64,000 nt of DNA from Marseilla massiliensis (GCF_016899955.1 NZ_JACJJL010000001.1:62001-126000); one strand, 5' to 3'; positions 1 to 8,782 are shown, counted from the stretch's first letter. Made by a program: numbers and translations. Notes: generated by a model from the letters alone, not told the origin.

Positions 1-1
1 T

Positions 2-181
2 TTTCCACAGATTCTTCATAGTGGTGCCTCTTGCCTGATTGTTGTTCAGCCCATAGATTTGTTTTTGTATCTTATTCCTACAAGCCAAACGATAATCCGA
101 ACCAGCTGTTTTTCTTGACTGTCGGATAAGGGTGATATTGTCGTATCGTAATCCCTCATTATTAAGGCTTTGGATGTTATT
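2..181 (-). CDS. Partial unknown protein, runs off the left edge
   Basis: A reading frame of 60 codons is open from just after a stop at 182-184 to the window edge. It reads like real protein (for example LRYDNITLIRQSRKTAGSDY near its beginning), is rich in Lys, Arg, Asn and Gln, and shows no recognisable motif. No ATG, GTG or TTG start is obvious inside it, so it may be the 3' part of a broken gene. I do not recognise it. Confidence 0.3.
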
Positions 182-189
182 TTATCTGT

Positions 190-628
190 CGTTTTTACAT
201 GGCTTCTGAAAGACGGTAAACCACATCATAAAACACGGCATATTGAATGTTAAAAGGTGGTCTATTGCAAGCTAAAACATGGCCTTTTATAAACTAAGCG
301 ATAAATATTTGAAAAATCAACAAGTTACTGATATAAAAGAGCGTGAGTTATAAATGTAATAAAGAAGATATGCACAACAGGATTATCCAACGGTAAAATC
401 TTCAAGTTTTATTCTGTAACCAAGTTCAGGCCAACACATCAAGGCTGAGAAGAAACTCTTGAATGAACATAGTAAAGAGTTAGCCAAACACCTTCGAAAG
501 AATGAAGACATTTGGTAGTCAAGCGGATAGCTCAGATTCACGACAATAGTATTGGTAATTTGCTGCCTTGTCGTAATACTATGGGCGTGCCTTAAAGATT
601 AAGAAATGGGCTGTAATATACTTCTTTA
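190..628. other. Gene-poor AT-rich stretch
   Basis: No convincing gene. A short + strand frame of 31 codons at 426-518 (ends KNEDIW then stop) has a protein-like Lys/Glu-rich composition and no start codon, which suggests a decayed coding remnant. Nothing else is seen. Confidence 0.4.
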
Positions 629-1147
629 TCAGTTTTTACGCTTATATAGATATTTACCTTCATCTAAAATCATTACAGGATAAAACTCTTGCAAATCCAT
701 ATTTAATGAATATCTTTCTTTCAAATAATCTAAATCCGACAACAATAAATAGTAATCCGTTTGGCAACTTGTGTTCAACTTGTTACAAAGCCTAATATCA
801 CATACACTAAAGTCATCATCGCACATATTTTGGTACAGAAGAATATTCTCACAAATGAGTACACTTTTTGATGAATTTGCTTGCATATAATTACTAACCA
901 TCTGTACTTCCTTAAACCGTTCTTGATATTCAAGTCCTGACATTCTTAGTCTGAGAGAGTAAGTTGTATATAATGAAAAAATCAAAGCTATACAGGCTAT
1001 TAGCCTTATCTGTTTAAAGAACTTGCATTTCATAGAAATGAACATTAAAGGTATTAAATAGAAGAAGTTATTGATATACCTATATGTTTCAAATGAAGAA
1101 ACACGTTCTTCTTTTATATAAAAATCCGATAAAAGAATAAGAATATA
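629..1147 (-). pseudogene. C-terminal remnant of a membrane protein
   Basis: An ATG-started frame covers 629-1045 (138 residues), but the same frame is open upstream to a stop at 1148-1150. The upstream part also reads as membrane protein (YRYINNFFYLIPLMFISMKC). The visible product has two hydrophobic segments and then about 110 polar residues. The pattern, two membrane helices then a soluble tail with no proper N-terminus, suits the last part of a polytopic membrane protein such as a glycosyltransferase-type enzyme that lost its 5' part. The family cannot be named from this fragment. Confidence 0.5.
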
Positions 1148-1260
1148 TTAGAAATGAGCTACTTATGAGCTTTTCTCAAAGAACGAGGTAATGACTTGGC
1201 AACGGTTACAAATTCTGCGATATGCGTTGCGTTTCTTTCTGTCAAACAACTCTTGTTATG

Positions 1261-1268
1261 CAAAAGTA
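1261..1268 (-). promoter_or_regulatory. Putative -7 promoter box, minus strand
   Basis: On the minus strand this reads TACTTTTG, matching the Bacteroidetes -7 consensus TAnnTTTG. It would drive transcription toward the membrane-protein remnant. A 28-codon frame at 1159-1245 (TTG start) lies just downstream and could be a leader peptide or chance. Confidence 0.4.
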
Positions 1269-1307
1269 GTACAATTTATCGAATGAAAAGAATAATAGGC
1301 GTTTTTA

Positions 1308-3956
1308 TTATTGCCTACCTTCCAATTTTCCTATCCGCATCACGATAGAGGTTTGACTTCTTCCCATTTTCTCTGCAATGTACTTTATGCTCTTTCCTTC
1401 ATGGTAAAGGGTGAGTAGGAATTTGTCAGCACTGCGTGTCCATTTCTTATTGGCATTGGGATGTTTAGCGTAACTTACTTCCGTGACCTTTTCGGGGTGT
1501 AAGAATTCGTTAACAAAAACGGACGGGAAGCGCCTGTCATAAAGAACGTATGTCTTTATTTTTGCTCTGGTAATAGCCACATAAAACAACCTACGCTCTT
1601 CACCATACGGATATTGGTCGCTTTTAGTCAGGACATAATCAAGAACAGGGTCATCACTTACCATTGAGGGAAATCCATAGGTGTCTTTGTTGCATTGGAG
1701 TATTATCACATAGTCAGCTTCAAGACCTTTGGATTTATGAACAGTTAAGAATTCAATTTTTCTGTCTCCAATTAAGTAGTAAAAGCGATTGCCCTCTTTC
1801 ACTGATTTGTACAGAAACGATAAGTAATAGTCATCAAAGGAATAACGTCCTAACAAAAAAATGGATTTGTCTGTAGGAATAGACGCTACCAATTGTCCGA
1901 TTGCGTTACAATAGTCACGCCGTTCATAAGCGCAGAATTGTAGTTCGGTTTTGGCTTGTGGATTGAATGGGTGTATATCCTTTTTTAGCTGTGCCTTATT
2001 CCGTTGAATAAATTGTGAGGACAGGCTTACCAAAGGTTCTCCAAAACGGTATGTCGTCTCAATTCTATTGATTTCTGTGGGACCGAAATAATCCTGGAAT
2101 TGATTGAAAAGAGCCATGTCACTTCCTGAAAAGCGGTATATGGATTGCCAATCATCGCCCACACAATACAATTTTGCAGGGGGATTGCCTTCTCGGAGTA
2201 CTTTCAGAAAATTGTAACGGTCAACTGATATATCTTGGAACTCGTCAACGATAATATACTCATACCTTATAGGATGGGAGGAACGGCATATTTCCGTGGC
2301 TTGCAGGATAGCGTCGGTAAAGTCTATCTGATTATTGTCTTTCAGTTCTTCAATATATCGTTCATATACAAGCATAAATATTCTCTTAATAATGAATAGG
2401 CTGCGCTCGTCTCCAATACTTTTAGCCTGTTTTAGAACCTCTTGTATAGACTTGCAACTTGACTTAATCAATGTCACAAAAGTTACAACAAGCCGAATAA
2501 ATGCCTTTTCCTGCTTGCTGTTTGGAGGAAGAACCAGATCATATAATTCGGCATCTGTTTTTTCTTGAATAGGAACACCAACTTTTTCCAACGAAGCTTT
2601 TAATGTATGCCGAATATCTGAATAATGAAAATCCGCACTTGAAGTTGTCATCAATACAGTTCCAAACTTCTCATGGGCTGCTTTTTTCCATGTTATTCCG
2701 TCATTGTATTTTTGGTTTGCTTCTTCATAAGTAATGCCTTTGTCTTTTGCAAACCATGTGGGAACAAGCCCATGTTCGTCCACACCAAAATGCTCTAAAT
2801 AAATACGTTTTGTCTTACCTTCCTGCTCAATGTAAATGGAAAAATCGGGCTTGTATTGTGAGTGCATTTCATCATTCAATGGATATTCATAAGGCTCTTC
2901 ATACCTGAATTTCACACCTAAAGAAGATAATACAAAACAGATTTTCTGTTCCTGTTCACTACGAACATAAATAGTTTTCCCGTCCATGTCGGGAAATTGA
3001 GCTTTCAAGCGTACTTCTTTCAATTCGGAGAGTTGCTGTCTGCGTTCATTTTTACGATGCTCCCAATCCGCTTCTTGCACTTGATAGTCAACAAAGTATT
3101 CAATGATACTCTTTTTGAAATCTTCATCTTCCAATAACTTATGATAGATTTTCACAAACAAAGCGTCCGTGTTATCGCAAATTGAGGGCTTCTGTCCTGT
3201 TGCTTTCCCGATGATGTCGATGGCAAGTTTATGAAAAGTGTATCCTCTTAGCCCTGTAATATCCATCCTTTCTGTTAACTCGGCAGCAGCCTTGTTTGTA
3301 TAGCTGATAAGAAGAATGTTTTGAGGATTGATGTGTTTGATGTCAATCAGATACCTTACCTTCCCTATGATGGATGATGTTTTTCCGCTTCCAGCACTAC
3401 TTATCACCAAACAATTATCTTCCTCTGATACTATTGAACGCCTTTGCTGCTTGTCTAATGGATATTTAAGGCAATGGTCGAAAAAGTTTTTGTTAGTGGC
3501 AAGAGTGTCTTGGATAACCTGTTCATTATGTCTTTTAACAATTGAGTGGATGTTTCCGAAATCATGCGTGAATTTTAAGATTGTCTCGGACGGTTCTATA
3601 TGGAATGCTTCAAGACTTTTTAGCAAGGAATTGACTTCATGAAAGAACTCTGTATAGTATCTCGTAAATTGTTCTTCTTCCGAAGAAGATATTATATGCC
3701 CATTAAAACTGTCCCTTAAATCAGTTTCAATATCAATGAAGATACTTTTATTGCTTTGCCTTAATTCTTCTTTTCTACTTTCTTGTATATCTCTATAAGG
3801 AGTAATGGTTGTAATCCGTTCCGACAGTTCTTTGGATCTGTTTTTTAGGCGTATTCGTACTAAAACTATTACAACAAGTGAAATAGCAATAATACAAATA
3901 GCTAAAATAAACAATGACTGCATATCGGGAAAAGATTTTCTGTTGACAATACTCAC
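1308..3956 (-). CDS. Membrane-anchored helicase IV-like SF1 (UvrD/Rep) helicase with a nuclease-like insert
   Basis: 882 residues. SF1 motifs are in order: Walker A AGSGKT (about residues 188-193), YTNKAAAEL (Ia), VDEFQDIS (II), GDDWQSIYRFSG (III), TYRFGEPL (IV), TVHKSKGLEADYV (V) and FYVAITRAK (VI). The GDDWQSIYRFSG block and the YGFPS segment are typical of E. coli helicase IV (HelD). Two features are extra. A strongly hydrophobic stretch at about residues 14-36 looks like a membrane anchor. Between motifs Ia and II a long insert (roughly 330-450) contains YKPDF followed by IYLEHFG, which resembles a PD-(D/E)XK nuclease core. The last 45 residues (KWTRSADKFLLTLYHEG onwards) look like a Myb/HTH-type DNA-binding end. 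It lies 54 bases downstream of the lipoprotein gene on the same strand, so the two are probably co-transcribed. ATP-dependent DNA unwinding is a family inference; the biological role is unknown. Confidence 0.85.
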   Translation of the reverse strand: MSIVNRKSFPDMQSLFILAICIIAISLVVIVLVRIRLKNRSKELSERITTITPYRDIQESRKEELRQSNKSIFIDIETDLRDSFNGHIISSSEEEQFTRYYTEFFHEVNSLLKSLEAFHIEPSETILKFTHDFGNIHSIVKRHNEQVIQDTLATNKNFFDHCLKYPLDKQQRRSIVSEEDNCLVISSAGSGKTSSIIGKVRYLIDIKHINPQNILLISYTNKAAAELTERMDITGLRGYTFHKLAIDIIGKATGQKPSICDNTDALFVKIYHKLLEDEDFKKSIIEYFVDYQVQEADWEHRKNERRQQLSELKEVRLKAQFPDMDGKTIYVRSEQEQKICFVLSSLGVKFRYEEPYEYPLNDEMHSQYKPDFSIYIEQEGKTKRIYLEHFGVDEHGLVPTWFAKDKGITYEEANQKYNDGITWKKAAHEKFGTVLMTTSSADFHYSDIRHTLKASLEKVGVPIQEKTDAELYDLVLPPNSKQEKAFIRLVVTFVTLIKSSCKSIQEVLKQAKSIGDERSLFIIKRIFMLVYERYIEELKDNNQIDFTDAILQATEICRSSHPIRYEYIIVDEFQDISVDRYNFLKVLREGNPPAKLYCVGDDWQSIYRFSGSDMALFNQFQDYFGPTEINRIETTYRFGEPLVSLSSQFIQRNKAQLKKDIHPFNPQAKTELQFCAYERRDYCNAIGQLVASIPTDKSIFLLGRYSFDDYYLSFLYKSVKEGNRFYYLIGDRKIEFLTVHKSKGLEADYVIILQCNKDTYGFPSMVSDDPVLDYVLTKSDQYPYGEERRLFYVAITRAKIKTYVLYDRRFPSVFVNEFLHPEKVTEVSYAKHPNANKKWTRSADKFLLTLYHEGKSIKYIAEKMGRSQTSIVMRIGKLEGRQ

Positions 3957-4010
3957 ACTGCATAAAATCAGTGTATAGTGAGATACTTTAACTTTCTATA
4001 AAAAGATAAA

Positions 4011-4685
4011 TCATAGCAAAAAGCTATTATCCTTAAAATAGTCCATTATATCTTCATCAGAAGTTGCTTCATCTACAATTTCCAAAATTTTTGCAAATTC
4101 CTTGAATTTACCCATTTCATAACCTATACAATTTGTAAACTCTTTATCGCAAAAGAAAATCATTTCTCCCGGAATGGTCAATGAACCTGCACCATTAAGA
4201 CTTCTAAATCTATGGCTTACTGCCCAACCAGTAAATTCCCCTTTGTGATATTTTGCGACATTTTCTTTTAAGGAAGCAACTTCTCCTAAAAGTTTTTTGG
4301 CATATTTATCTAAATCTGATTGAGCTTCCTCCTTTTCTTTTTTTGCTCGTGCATACTCTCCACGTGTGAACCGAGAAGAATAGCCATCAGGAGCATATAT
4401 ATTCATAGAGGTCTCAGCAGATTCAATATCCATATTACATTTGTCTATTTTAGATATTAAATCGCTGATTTCGCCACTAATTTTCATAATTGGCTCGATA
4501 GTAGTTACATCAATGAACATACTATCAATTCTTGTTGATATTGGCTCATAAGAATCTGGGTGGTAAAGATAATCTTTGAGCGTTTCTTTAACCAATTTTT
4601 CTGCTTTTTCCTCATTGGAGGGTGTGCAAGAAGCCAAAATTAATGCAACTGCGAAGAGCGAAAAGGTTACAATAGTTTTCTTCAT
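4011..4685 (-). CDS. Lipoprotein of unknown function
   Basis: 224 residues starting MKKTIVTFSLFAVALILASC, a clear signal peptide with a lipobox (LASC), so it should be lipid-modified at Cys20. The mature part has a Lys/Glu-rich, coiled-coil-like middle (about residues 85-150) and an extended C-terminal part with no recognised domain. It is immediately upstream of, and on the same strand as, the membrane-anchored helicase, which suggests a two-gene unit. A minus-strand promoter box lies about 250 bases upstream (4940-4947). Confidence 0.75.
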   Translation of the reverse strand: MKKTIVTFSLFAVALILASCTPSNEEKAEKLVKETLKDYLYHPDSYEPISTRIDSMFIDVTTIEPIMKISGEISDLISKIDKCNMDIESAETSMNIYAPDGYSSRFTRGEYARAKKEKEEAQSDLDKYAKKLLGEVASLKENVAKYHKGEFTGWAVSHRFRSLNGAGSLTIPGEMIFFCDKEFTNCIGYEMGKFKEFAKILEIVDEATSDEDIMDYFKDNSFLL

Positions 4686-5176
4686 AATCTACTCTATCTA
4701 ATAATTAGTACTATCCAAAATCACGAAGCGTGGAACTGTATGCCACACTCTTTACTTGAAGGTCGTAGGAAACCTTGGATACAGATGTAACAATAGCAGC
4801 CCACGCTATAGCGTGAGAACCACTATGCCTTCCTTGTGCTAAATTTGAAAGTTTCCTACGTTTCCAAATCACAAGATAAGCATAACGCTTCTTCTTTTTT
4901 TTCTCGTATGTCTTGGAAAGAGTTGCCTCAATCCGATTACAAAAGTAGCTAAATTCTATGATAAACGCTTGTCTTTGGATGATTTTCTTTCCGATTAAGG
5001 AAATATTTATATAAATATATAGCTAATGTCTTTGACATGAACAAACTCCATTGCCTTATATTGATAAATTGAACAACTCTATTCATTCTTATTAGTTCCA
5101 ATAAATCACCATCATTGAATCTCATTTTGTTATTTCAACACCCTCATAACTGTTTTAATACCTGTATTTCAATAAT
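4686..5176. other. Long leader and AT-rich spacer upstream of the lipoprotein gene
   Basis: On the minus strand 4940-4947 reads TACTTTTG, a -7 box. Between it and the lipoprotein gene lie a perfect 14-base palindrome (CACGCTATAGCGTG, 4802-4815) flanked by an inverted repeat, CGTAGGAAAC (4764-4773) and GTTTCCTACG (4851-4860), so the RNA leader could fold. The minus strand is also open in one frame for about 70 codons over the same stretch (Lys-rich start, then RRKLSNLAQGRHSGSHAIAW), with no good start codon; it may be a decayed gene. From 5000 to 5176 I see nothing. Confidence 0.4.
4940..4947 (-). promoter_or_regulatory. Putative -7 promoter box for the lipoprotein-helicase unit
   Basis: Minus strand TACTTTTG matches TAnnTTTG. 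The surroundings resemble the box at 1261-1268 (both are CAAAAGTAG on the + strand followed by AT-rich DNA). Confidence 0.4.
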
Positions 5177-5389
5177 TTAGACAGATATATAAAGAATGTT
5201 CCACATCTTGTCAATAATGCCGTCTTTTACGCTGCTGTCCATAAGTCGGTAAATCGTCATCCTGCCCTTATAGCCAAGCTCCTTTTCCAATACTGCGTGC
5301 GAAGAGGCGAGAGCACGGTTCTCAATCAGGCATTTCAGTATCTCTATTTTGTCATCCAAAGCGATAAAACGCACATCACAACCCTTCAA
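5177..5389 (-). CDS. Small winged-helix/HTH-type protein
   Basis: Up to 70 residues. The centre (KIEILKCLIENRALASSHAV, then LGYKGRMTIYRLMD) looks like a helix-turn-helix or winged-helix unit of a small regulator. There is no ATG; the frame begins with TTG (5389) or GTG five codons later, so the start is uncertain. It is divergent from the small-gene operon that starts at 5492, with an inverted repeat in the shared spacer, which fits a local regulator. Function is inferred only. Confidence 0.5.
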   Translation of the reverse strand: MKGCDVRFIALDDKIEILKCLIENRALASSHAVLEKELGYKGRMTIYRLMDSSVKDGIIDKMWNILYISV

Positions 5390-5392
5390 AAC

Positions 5393-5465
5393 CTAATCAG
5401 TGAATAAGACATAAAGCGTCTGAAAGTGAAAAAACGCGCTTAAATAAGTCTTAAAGACTGATTAG
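5393..5465. promoter_or_regulatory. Candidate operator: inverted repeat in a divergent spacer
   Basis: CTAATCAG (5393-5400) and CTGATTAG (5458-5465) are perfect inverted copies. They are followed by similar words (TGAATAAGA and TGAGATAAGA), so they also act as imperfect direct repeats. They sit between the HTH gene and the divergent small-gene operon, as expected for a binding site. No direct evidence. Confidence 0.35.
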
Positions 5466-5491
5466 TGAGATAAGATAAAAATTCAAGTTTT

Positions 5492-5833
5492 ATGATAATA
5501 AAATGTTTAAACAAATTATTCTCTGATGAAGTACAGTGTTCAGGGAACCGTCAGGATTGTGTTTCTCCAGATGTAATCACAAACAAAGAAAACACAGTAA
5601 TAGTGCCGGACAAATTCAAGAGGGATATAGAAGCAATTGAAACTTACATCGGCAGAAAACTTGAAAGTGGACTCTGCATTAAGGTTGACTTGTCCGAGCT
5701 TCTTACAGTAATACCGAGGGATAGGAAAAGGACTGATGCTTATAACACATTAGTAAAGTTCCTTAAAGACGAGTTCGGGATAGACTTGATTATCAACTCA
5801 AAAAAGCAGAGAGGAGATACTCATGAAAAATGA
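5492..5833 (+). CDS. Unknown small protein, paralogue of the pseudogene at 6440
   Basis: 113 residues, not recognised. Its second half (LESGLCIKVDLSELLTVIPR, then TDAYNTLVKFLKDEFGIDLI) is clearly repeated in the frameshifted copy at 6440-6636, so the segment GLCI..(D/T)L.E.L.V.PR....DAY..L...L...(F/Y)GI.L is a conserved domain. It is the first gene of a + strand run and its stop overlaps the start of the next gene by 11 bases, so translation is probably coupled. Confidence 0.6.
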   Translation: MIIKCLNKLFSDEVQCSGNRQDCVSPDVITNKENTVIVPDKFKRDIEAIETYIGRKLESGLCIKVDLSELLTVIPRDRKRTDAYNTLVKFLKDEFGIDLIINSKKQRGDTHEK

Positions 5834-6014
5834 AAAGGTAAGGAACGGCGTAAGAACCTGTAAACACTTTGCCAAATCGATTAAAATCTCCGAAGACGGT
5901 TTATTGGTGGAAAAGGAGTTTACAGACCATGAAGATGGGAACAGGTTAACAAGGCTTGGTTCCTTTAATCATGAAGGCAAGAATAGTGGTTCAATTGGGT
6001 GCCAAACCCATTAA
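5823..6014 (+). CDS. Unknown small protein
   Basis: 63 residues, hydrophilic, with a basic N-terminus and a Gly/Ser-rich end. It starts inside the end of the previous gene (11-base overlap), which supports translation as part of the same operon. No domain recognised. Confidence 0.45.
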   Translation: MKNEKVRNGVRTCKHFAKSIKISEDGLLVEKEFTDHEDGNRLTRLGSFNHEGKNSGSIGCQTH

Positions 6015-6083
6015 CTACAGATATGCAAAATGACAAATAACAATGAATTACAAACAGATAAGAAATAAAAATCCAAGAATAAT

Positions 6084-6437
6084 ATGATGAAAATAAAAAG
6101 ACAGAACGATAATAAAGCAAGAGTCATAATGAGCAATGGTGACATAAGAGAAGTAAAGTACAAGTCGGAGTTGCTGGACCGGATAAGGGAGGACCTCATT
6201 GCCATTGAAAACGAATCGTCGGGCTGTAACCAAGAATCTTTCACCGAGGATGACGTATGGTCGTTTTATGAGTACCTTTTAATGAGGCACAAGGACGACT
6301 GGGTGGTGATTGACGATATGAAGGATGACGACGAAGAAGTGGACTCAGACACAGAGGATTCCTATTATGAAGAAGAGTATTTTTATGAGGAGGAACATAC
6401 TGTCAATGATGAATATGAAGATAAAACTGACTTGTGA
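6084..6437 (+). CDS. Unknown small protein with a very acidic tail
   Basis: 117 residues. The first 75 look like a small folded domain (IMSNGDIREVKYKSELLDRI region). The last 45 are dominated by Asp, Glu and Tyr. Very acidic small proteins of mobile elements sometimes mimic DNA or bind basic proteins, but nothing here proves that. It belongs to the 5492-7084 gene run. Confidence 0.55.
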   Translation: MMKIKRQNDNKARVIMSNGDIREVKYKSELLDRIREDLIAIENESSGCNQESFTEDDVWSFYEYLLMRHKDDWVVIDDMKDDDEEVDSDTEDSYYEEEYFYEEEHTVNDEYEDKTDL

Positions 6438-6439
6438 AT

Positions 6440-6636
6440 ATGGAGGAGCCGTTTAATATAAGTCCACTTTCTATTGGCGATGTATTTACGGTTGGCTTGA
6501 AAACCGGACTCTGCATTGAAACGACCTTGCAGGAAATACTTGTAATATGTCCGCGTGAGAAAGTCGTAGTGATGCTTACAAAGGGCTTACAGAATATTTG
6601 AAAAGAAGCTACGGAATAAATTTAAGAATCAAATAA
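6440..6636 (+). pseudogene. Frameshifted paralogue of the 5492 gene
   Basis: An ATG at 6440 opens a 53-codon frame that matches the 5492 product (VGLKTGLCIETTLQEILVIC against IGRKLESGLCIKVDLSELLTV). The match stops at PREK and continues in another frame as SRSDAYKGLTEYLKRSYGIN, ending at 6636. The shift is at about 6556-6563, in a short A run, and looks like loss of one A. The original stop of the first frame is at 6599-6601. It is most simply a recent pseudogene; a sequencing error or programmed frameshifting is less likely but possible. Confidence 0.65.
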
Positions 6637-6646
6637 TAAAGACAAG

Positions 6647-7084
6647 ATGAAGAAAATCTTTTTAGTGGCAAAGGTTCACGAGATGGAACCGGCCACAATC
6701 ATGAGTGTACAACAGGAAATCCAGAATGTTTTTGACAGTGTTACTGAAGATGAAGGTGAGCGCAGGGTGGTTTTCTCCGCTTGCAATCCGTCCGACAATG
6801 AATTCGAGTTTACATTCAACCGCACATCCTTGCAGAACTTGGTTGAGGAAGCCAAAATAAACTCCGCCGATGCCGATACCATAACAGGCACAGGACTAAA
6901 TGGTTTCAGAATGCCAGAACCATATCCAAGCGCACCGTTCGGAAGTTATTTCAACACATTCATCGAAATTGACGATTTTATTGAAAGCTACAAAAAGTCT
7001 GCAAGGATGTTGGGCGCAAGCAGGATGAAAGACATCAAACTGGAGATAACACCAGAGTATGTCAAGTTAAAACTGGTATATTGA
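6647..7084 (+). CDS. Unknown protein
   Basis: 145 residues, soluble, no signal peptide or recognised motif. Mixed alpha/beta composition, with a Pro/Ser-rich loop near the middle (PEPYPSAPFGSYF). It is the last gene of the small-gene run and is followed by a hairpin terminator at 7119-7150. Confidence 0.6.
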   Translation: MKKIFLVAKVHEMEPATIMSVQQEIQNVFDSVTEDEGERRVVFSACNPSDNEFEFTFNRTSLQNLVEEAKINSADADTITGTGLNGFRMPEPYPSAPFGSYFNTFIEIDDFIESYKKSARMLGASRMKDIKLEITPEYVKLKLVY

Positions 7085-7118
7085 CAAAATGTAAAAACGT
7101 AGTAAAAAGAACAACGTG

Positions 7119-7150
7119 CCGTCAGGAGTTACCCTCTTGGCGGTTTTTAT
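7119..7150 (+). terminator. Rho-independent terminator
   Basis: CCGTCA and TGGCGG pair (one G-U) around a 12- to 13-base loop and are followed directly by TTTTTATTTT. It closes the 5492-7084 gene run. Confidence 0.6.
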
Positions 7151-7275
7151 TTTCTCTTTCTTGAAAAATTACAAGTTGTTTTACAATAAAAATGTCGTTT
7201 TATTGCGCAAAATGACAAAAAGGGAAATTCTGAAGCCTCCAAATTCTTACCTGTGAATTAAAAAAAAGATATATT

Positions 7276-8250
7276 ATGGAAGAATTAAATTTAAAAATTA
7301 AGAACAAGATGAAGACAATGCAACAAGTAACATTAACCCAGCGTATCAACTACACAAAGTTCAACCTCGGTTATGCAACAGTTGACGATGTAGTGAAAAT
7401 CATCAAGGAAGGAAATATCTTGATAAATGATTATAGATATGGACAGTACATTATAAAACAGGCTGTAGAGTACATCCGGAGTTTGAAAACAAAAGCAGAA
7501 CGACAAGAATGGAAAGCAAGGCTGTTACCTGCCGTGGCCTATAATGGTTTGTTCTCGGAAATGGAAAGGCATCATCTTACGCAATATTCAAACATTACGG
7601 CCATGGACTTTGACGATATTCACAACTATGACGAAATGTACCATTTATGGAGAAGGCTTATAATAACTCCCTGCGTATATTCCGTTTTCGTTACACCGAG
7701 CGGAAGGGGATTGAAGGCTTTGGTTCTTCACGACAACACAGACCCGGCAATGCATGGAGACTTGTACAACCAGTTATTGGATAGGTTCAACATTGTAAAC
7801 CCTGACACGAGTTGTAGAGACCTGGCAAGAAGAAACTACCTTAGCTACGACCCGAACATATGGGTGAATCCTAATCCCGTGCCTTACCATTACGTACCTA
7901 CAATAAAACCGATAATCCAAGTACAGCAAGTAAGGCAAGCACAACCTCAGAATCATTATGCTCAAACAGGAAAGAAAATATCTGACAGGAGCATAATAAG
8001 CATAATGAACTCTAATTGTAAAAAGAACCATCCTGAATACTGGCAGGAAGGACATAGGGCTTGCAGTATCTTCTATTTGGCTTGTAAACTTTGCAGATGG
8101 GGTGTTGAAGAGGATTTGGCTTTGGAGTATTTTATCACAGGCTGGGAAAGCGAAACAATGACGGAAGATGAAATAACAGGTCATGTAACTAATGCCTATA
8201 AAACAGAGAAAGACAACTTCGGTACTGTTGATTTTACATTTTACAAATAA
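7276..8250 (+). CDS. VirE N-terminal domain / primase-like protein
   Basis: 324 residues. The N-terminal two thirds match the VirE-N/BT4734-like pattern of Bacteroidetes mobile elements: LLPAVAYNGLFSEM (about 83-96), then SNITAMDFDDI (106-115) with an Asp-x-Asp pair, then SVFVTPSGRGLKALV (136-150). These motifs are related to archaeo-eukaryotic primase folds, so it may make primers or bind DNA during element replication (inference). The C-terminal part (about 235-324) is helical. It precedes the helicase-like gene at 8783 and the ATPase at 11460, which together look like a replication module. Confidence 0.7.
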   Translation: MEELNLKIKNKMKTMQQVTLTQRINYTKFNLGYATVDDVVKIIKEGNILINDYRYGQYIIKQAVEYIRSLKTKAERQEWKARLLPAVAYNGLFSEMERHHLTQYSNITAMDFDDIHNYDEMYHLWRRLIITPCVYSVFVTPSGRGLKALVLHDNTDPAMHGDLYNQLLDRFNIVNPDTSCRDLARRNYLSYDPNIWVNPNPVPYHYVPTIKPIIQVQQVRQAQPQNHYAQTGKKISDRSIISIMNSNCKKNHPEYWQEGHRACSIFYLACKLCRWGVEEDLALEYFITGWESETMTEDEITGHVTNAYKTEKDNFGTVDFTFYK

Positions 8251-8264
8251 CATGACAAAAAACA

Positions 8265-8477
8265 TTGCAAAAGATGAAGTTCAAAGTAAGCCGAAGGCAG
8301 GTATGTCATGTAATGGTAAAAAACAATAGGATAACCAACTCATGCGGCGTTGGCCTACATCTGACGAAAAGAGAAAAAGAAGTGCAGGATTTTTTCCATA
8401 AATTATGGGGTGATACTTATATATGCAGGATATTTGGAGATAAAAGGTTGCATACTGTTAACCATGAAGCAGACTAA
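8265..8477 (+). CDS. Possible small protein, doubtful
   Basis: A 70-codon frame 14 bases after the primase-like gene, basic and cysteine-containing. Its last codons (KRLHTVNHEAD) are repeated at 8543 in a second short frame (KQLHPVNFEFVN), so the 3' end is part of a tandem duplication. It could be a truncated small gene or chance. Confidence 0.3.
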   Translation: MQKMKFKVSRRQVCHVMVKNNRITNSCGVGLHLTKREKEVQDFFHKLWGDTYICRIFGDKRLHTVNHEAD

Positions 8478-8590
8478 GGTGCAGCTTTTTTTAATGAAAT
8501 ACAGGTCGATACTTAAATACAATGAAATCCAATGGTAAAACAGTTGCATCCTGTTAACTTTGAGTTCGTTAATGTGCAGCTTTTTTATGG
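8407..8590 (+). repeat. Imperfect tandem duplication, about 96-base period
   Basis: Two diverged copies (8407-8496 and 8503-8590) share the blocks GATACTTA, GTTGCAT(A/C)CTGTTAAC (8447-8462 and 8543-8558) and GTGCAGCTTTTTT. A third partial echo (CCGTTAACCTTG) occurs near 8720. They fill the 305-base space before the helicase gene. They may be decayed small genes or protein-binding repeats for replication. Confidence 0.5.
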
Positions 8591-8782
8591 ATGGAACAAA
8601 TATAAACACCGAGGCAAAATACAAACCACAACATCTTTCTTCTTTCGTTTGAAGTAGGCTTGCGCCGCTTAAGCAAATGAGGCTTAAGCAAATGAATAAT
8701 AAAAGTAAAACAACAATGCGTTCCGTTAACCTTGTAAATATTGGTGGAACGTACAACAATAACAATTTAAAAGATAGAAAAA

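Noticed and set aside
1..5400. Second att copy (tRNA 3' end) marking the left end of the element
   Set aside because: I read this region for the T-arm sequence (TTGAACC on the + strand in context) and found none.
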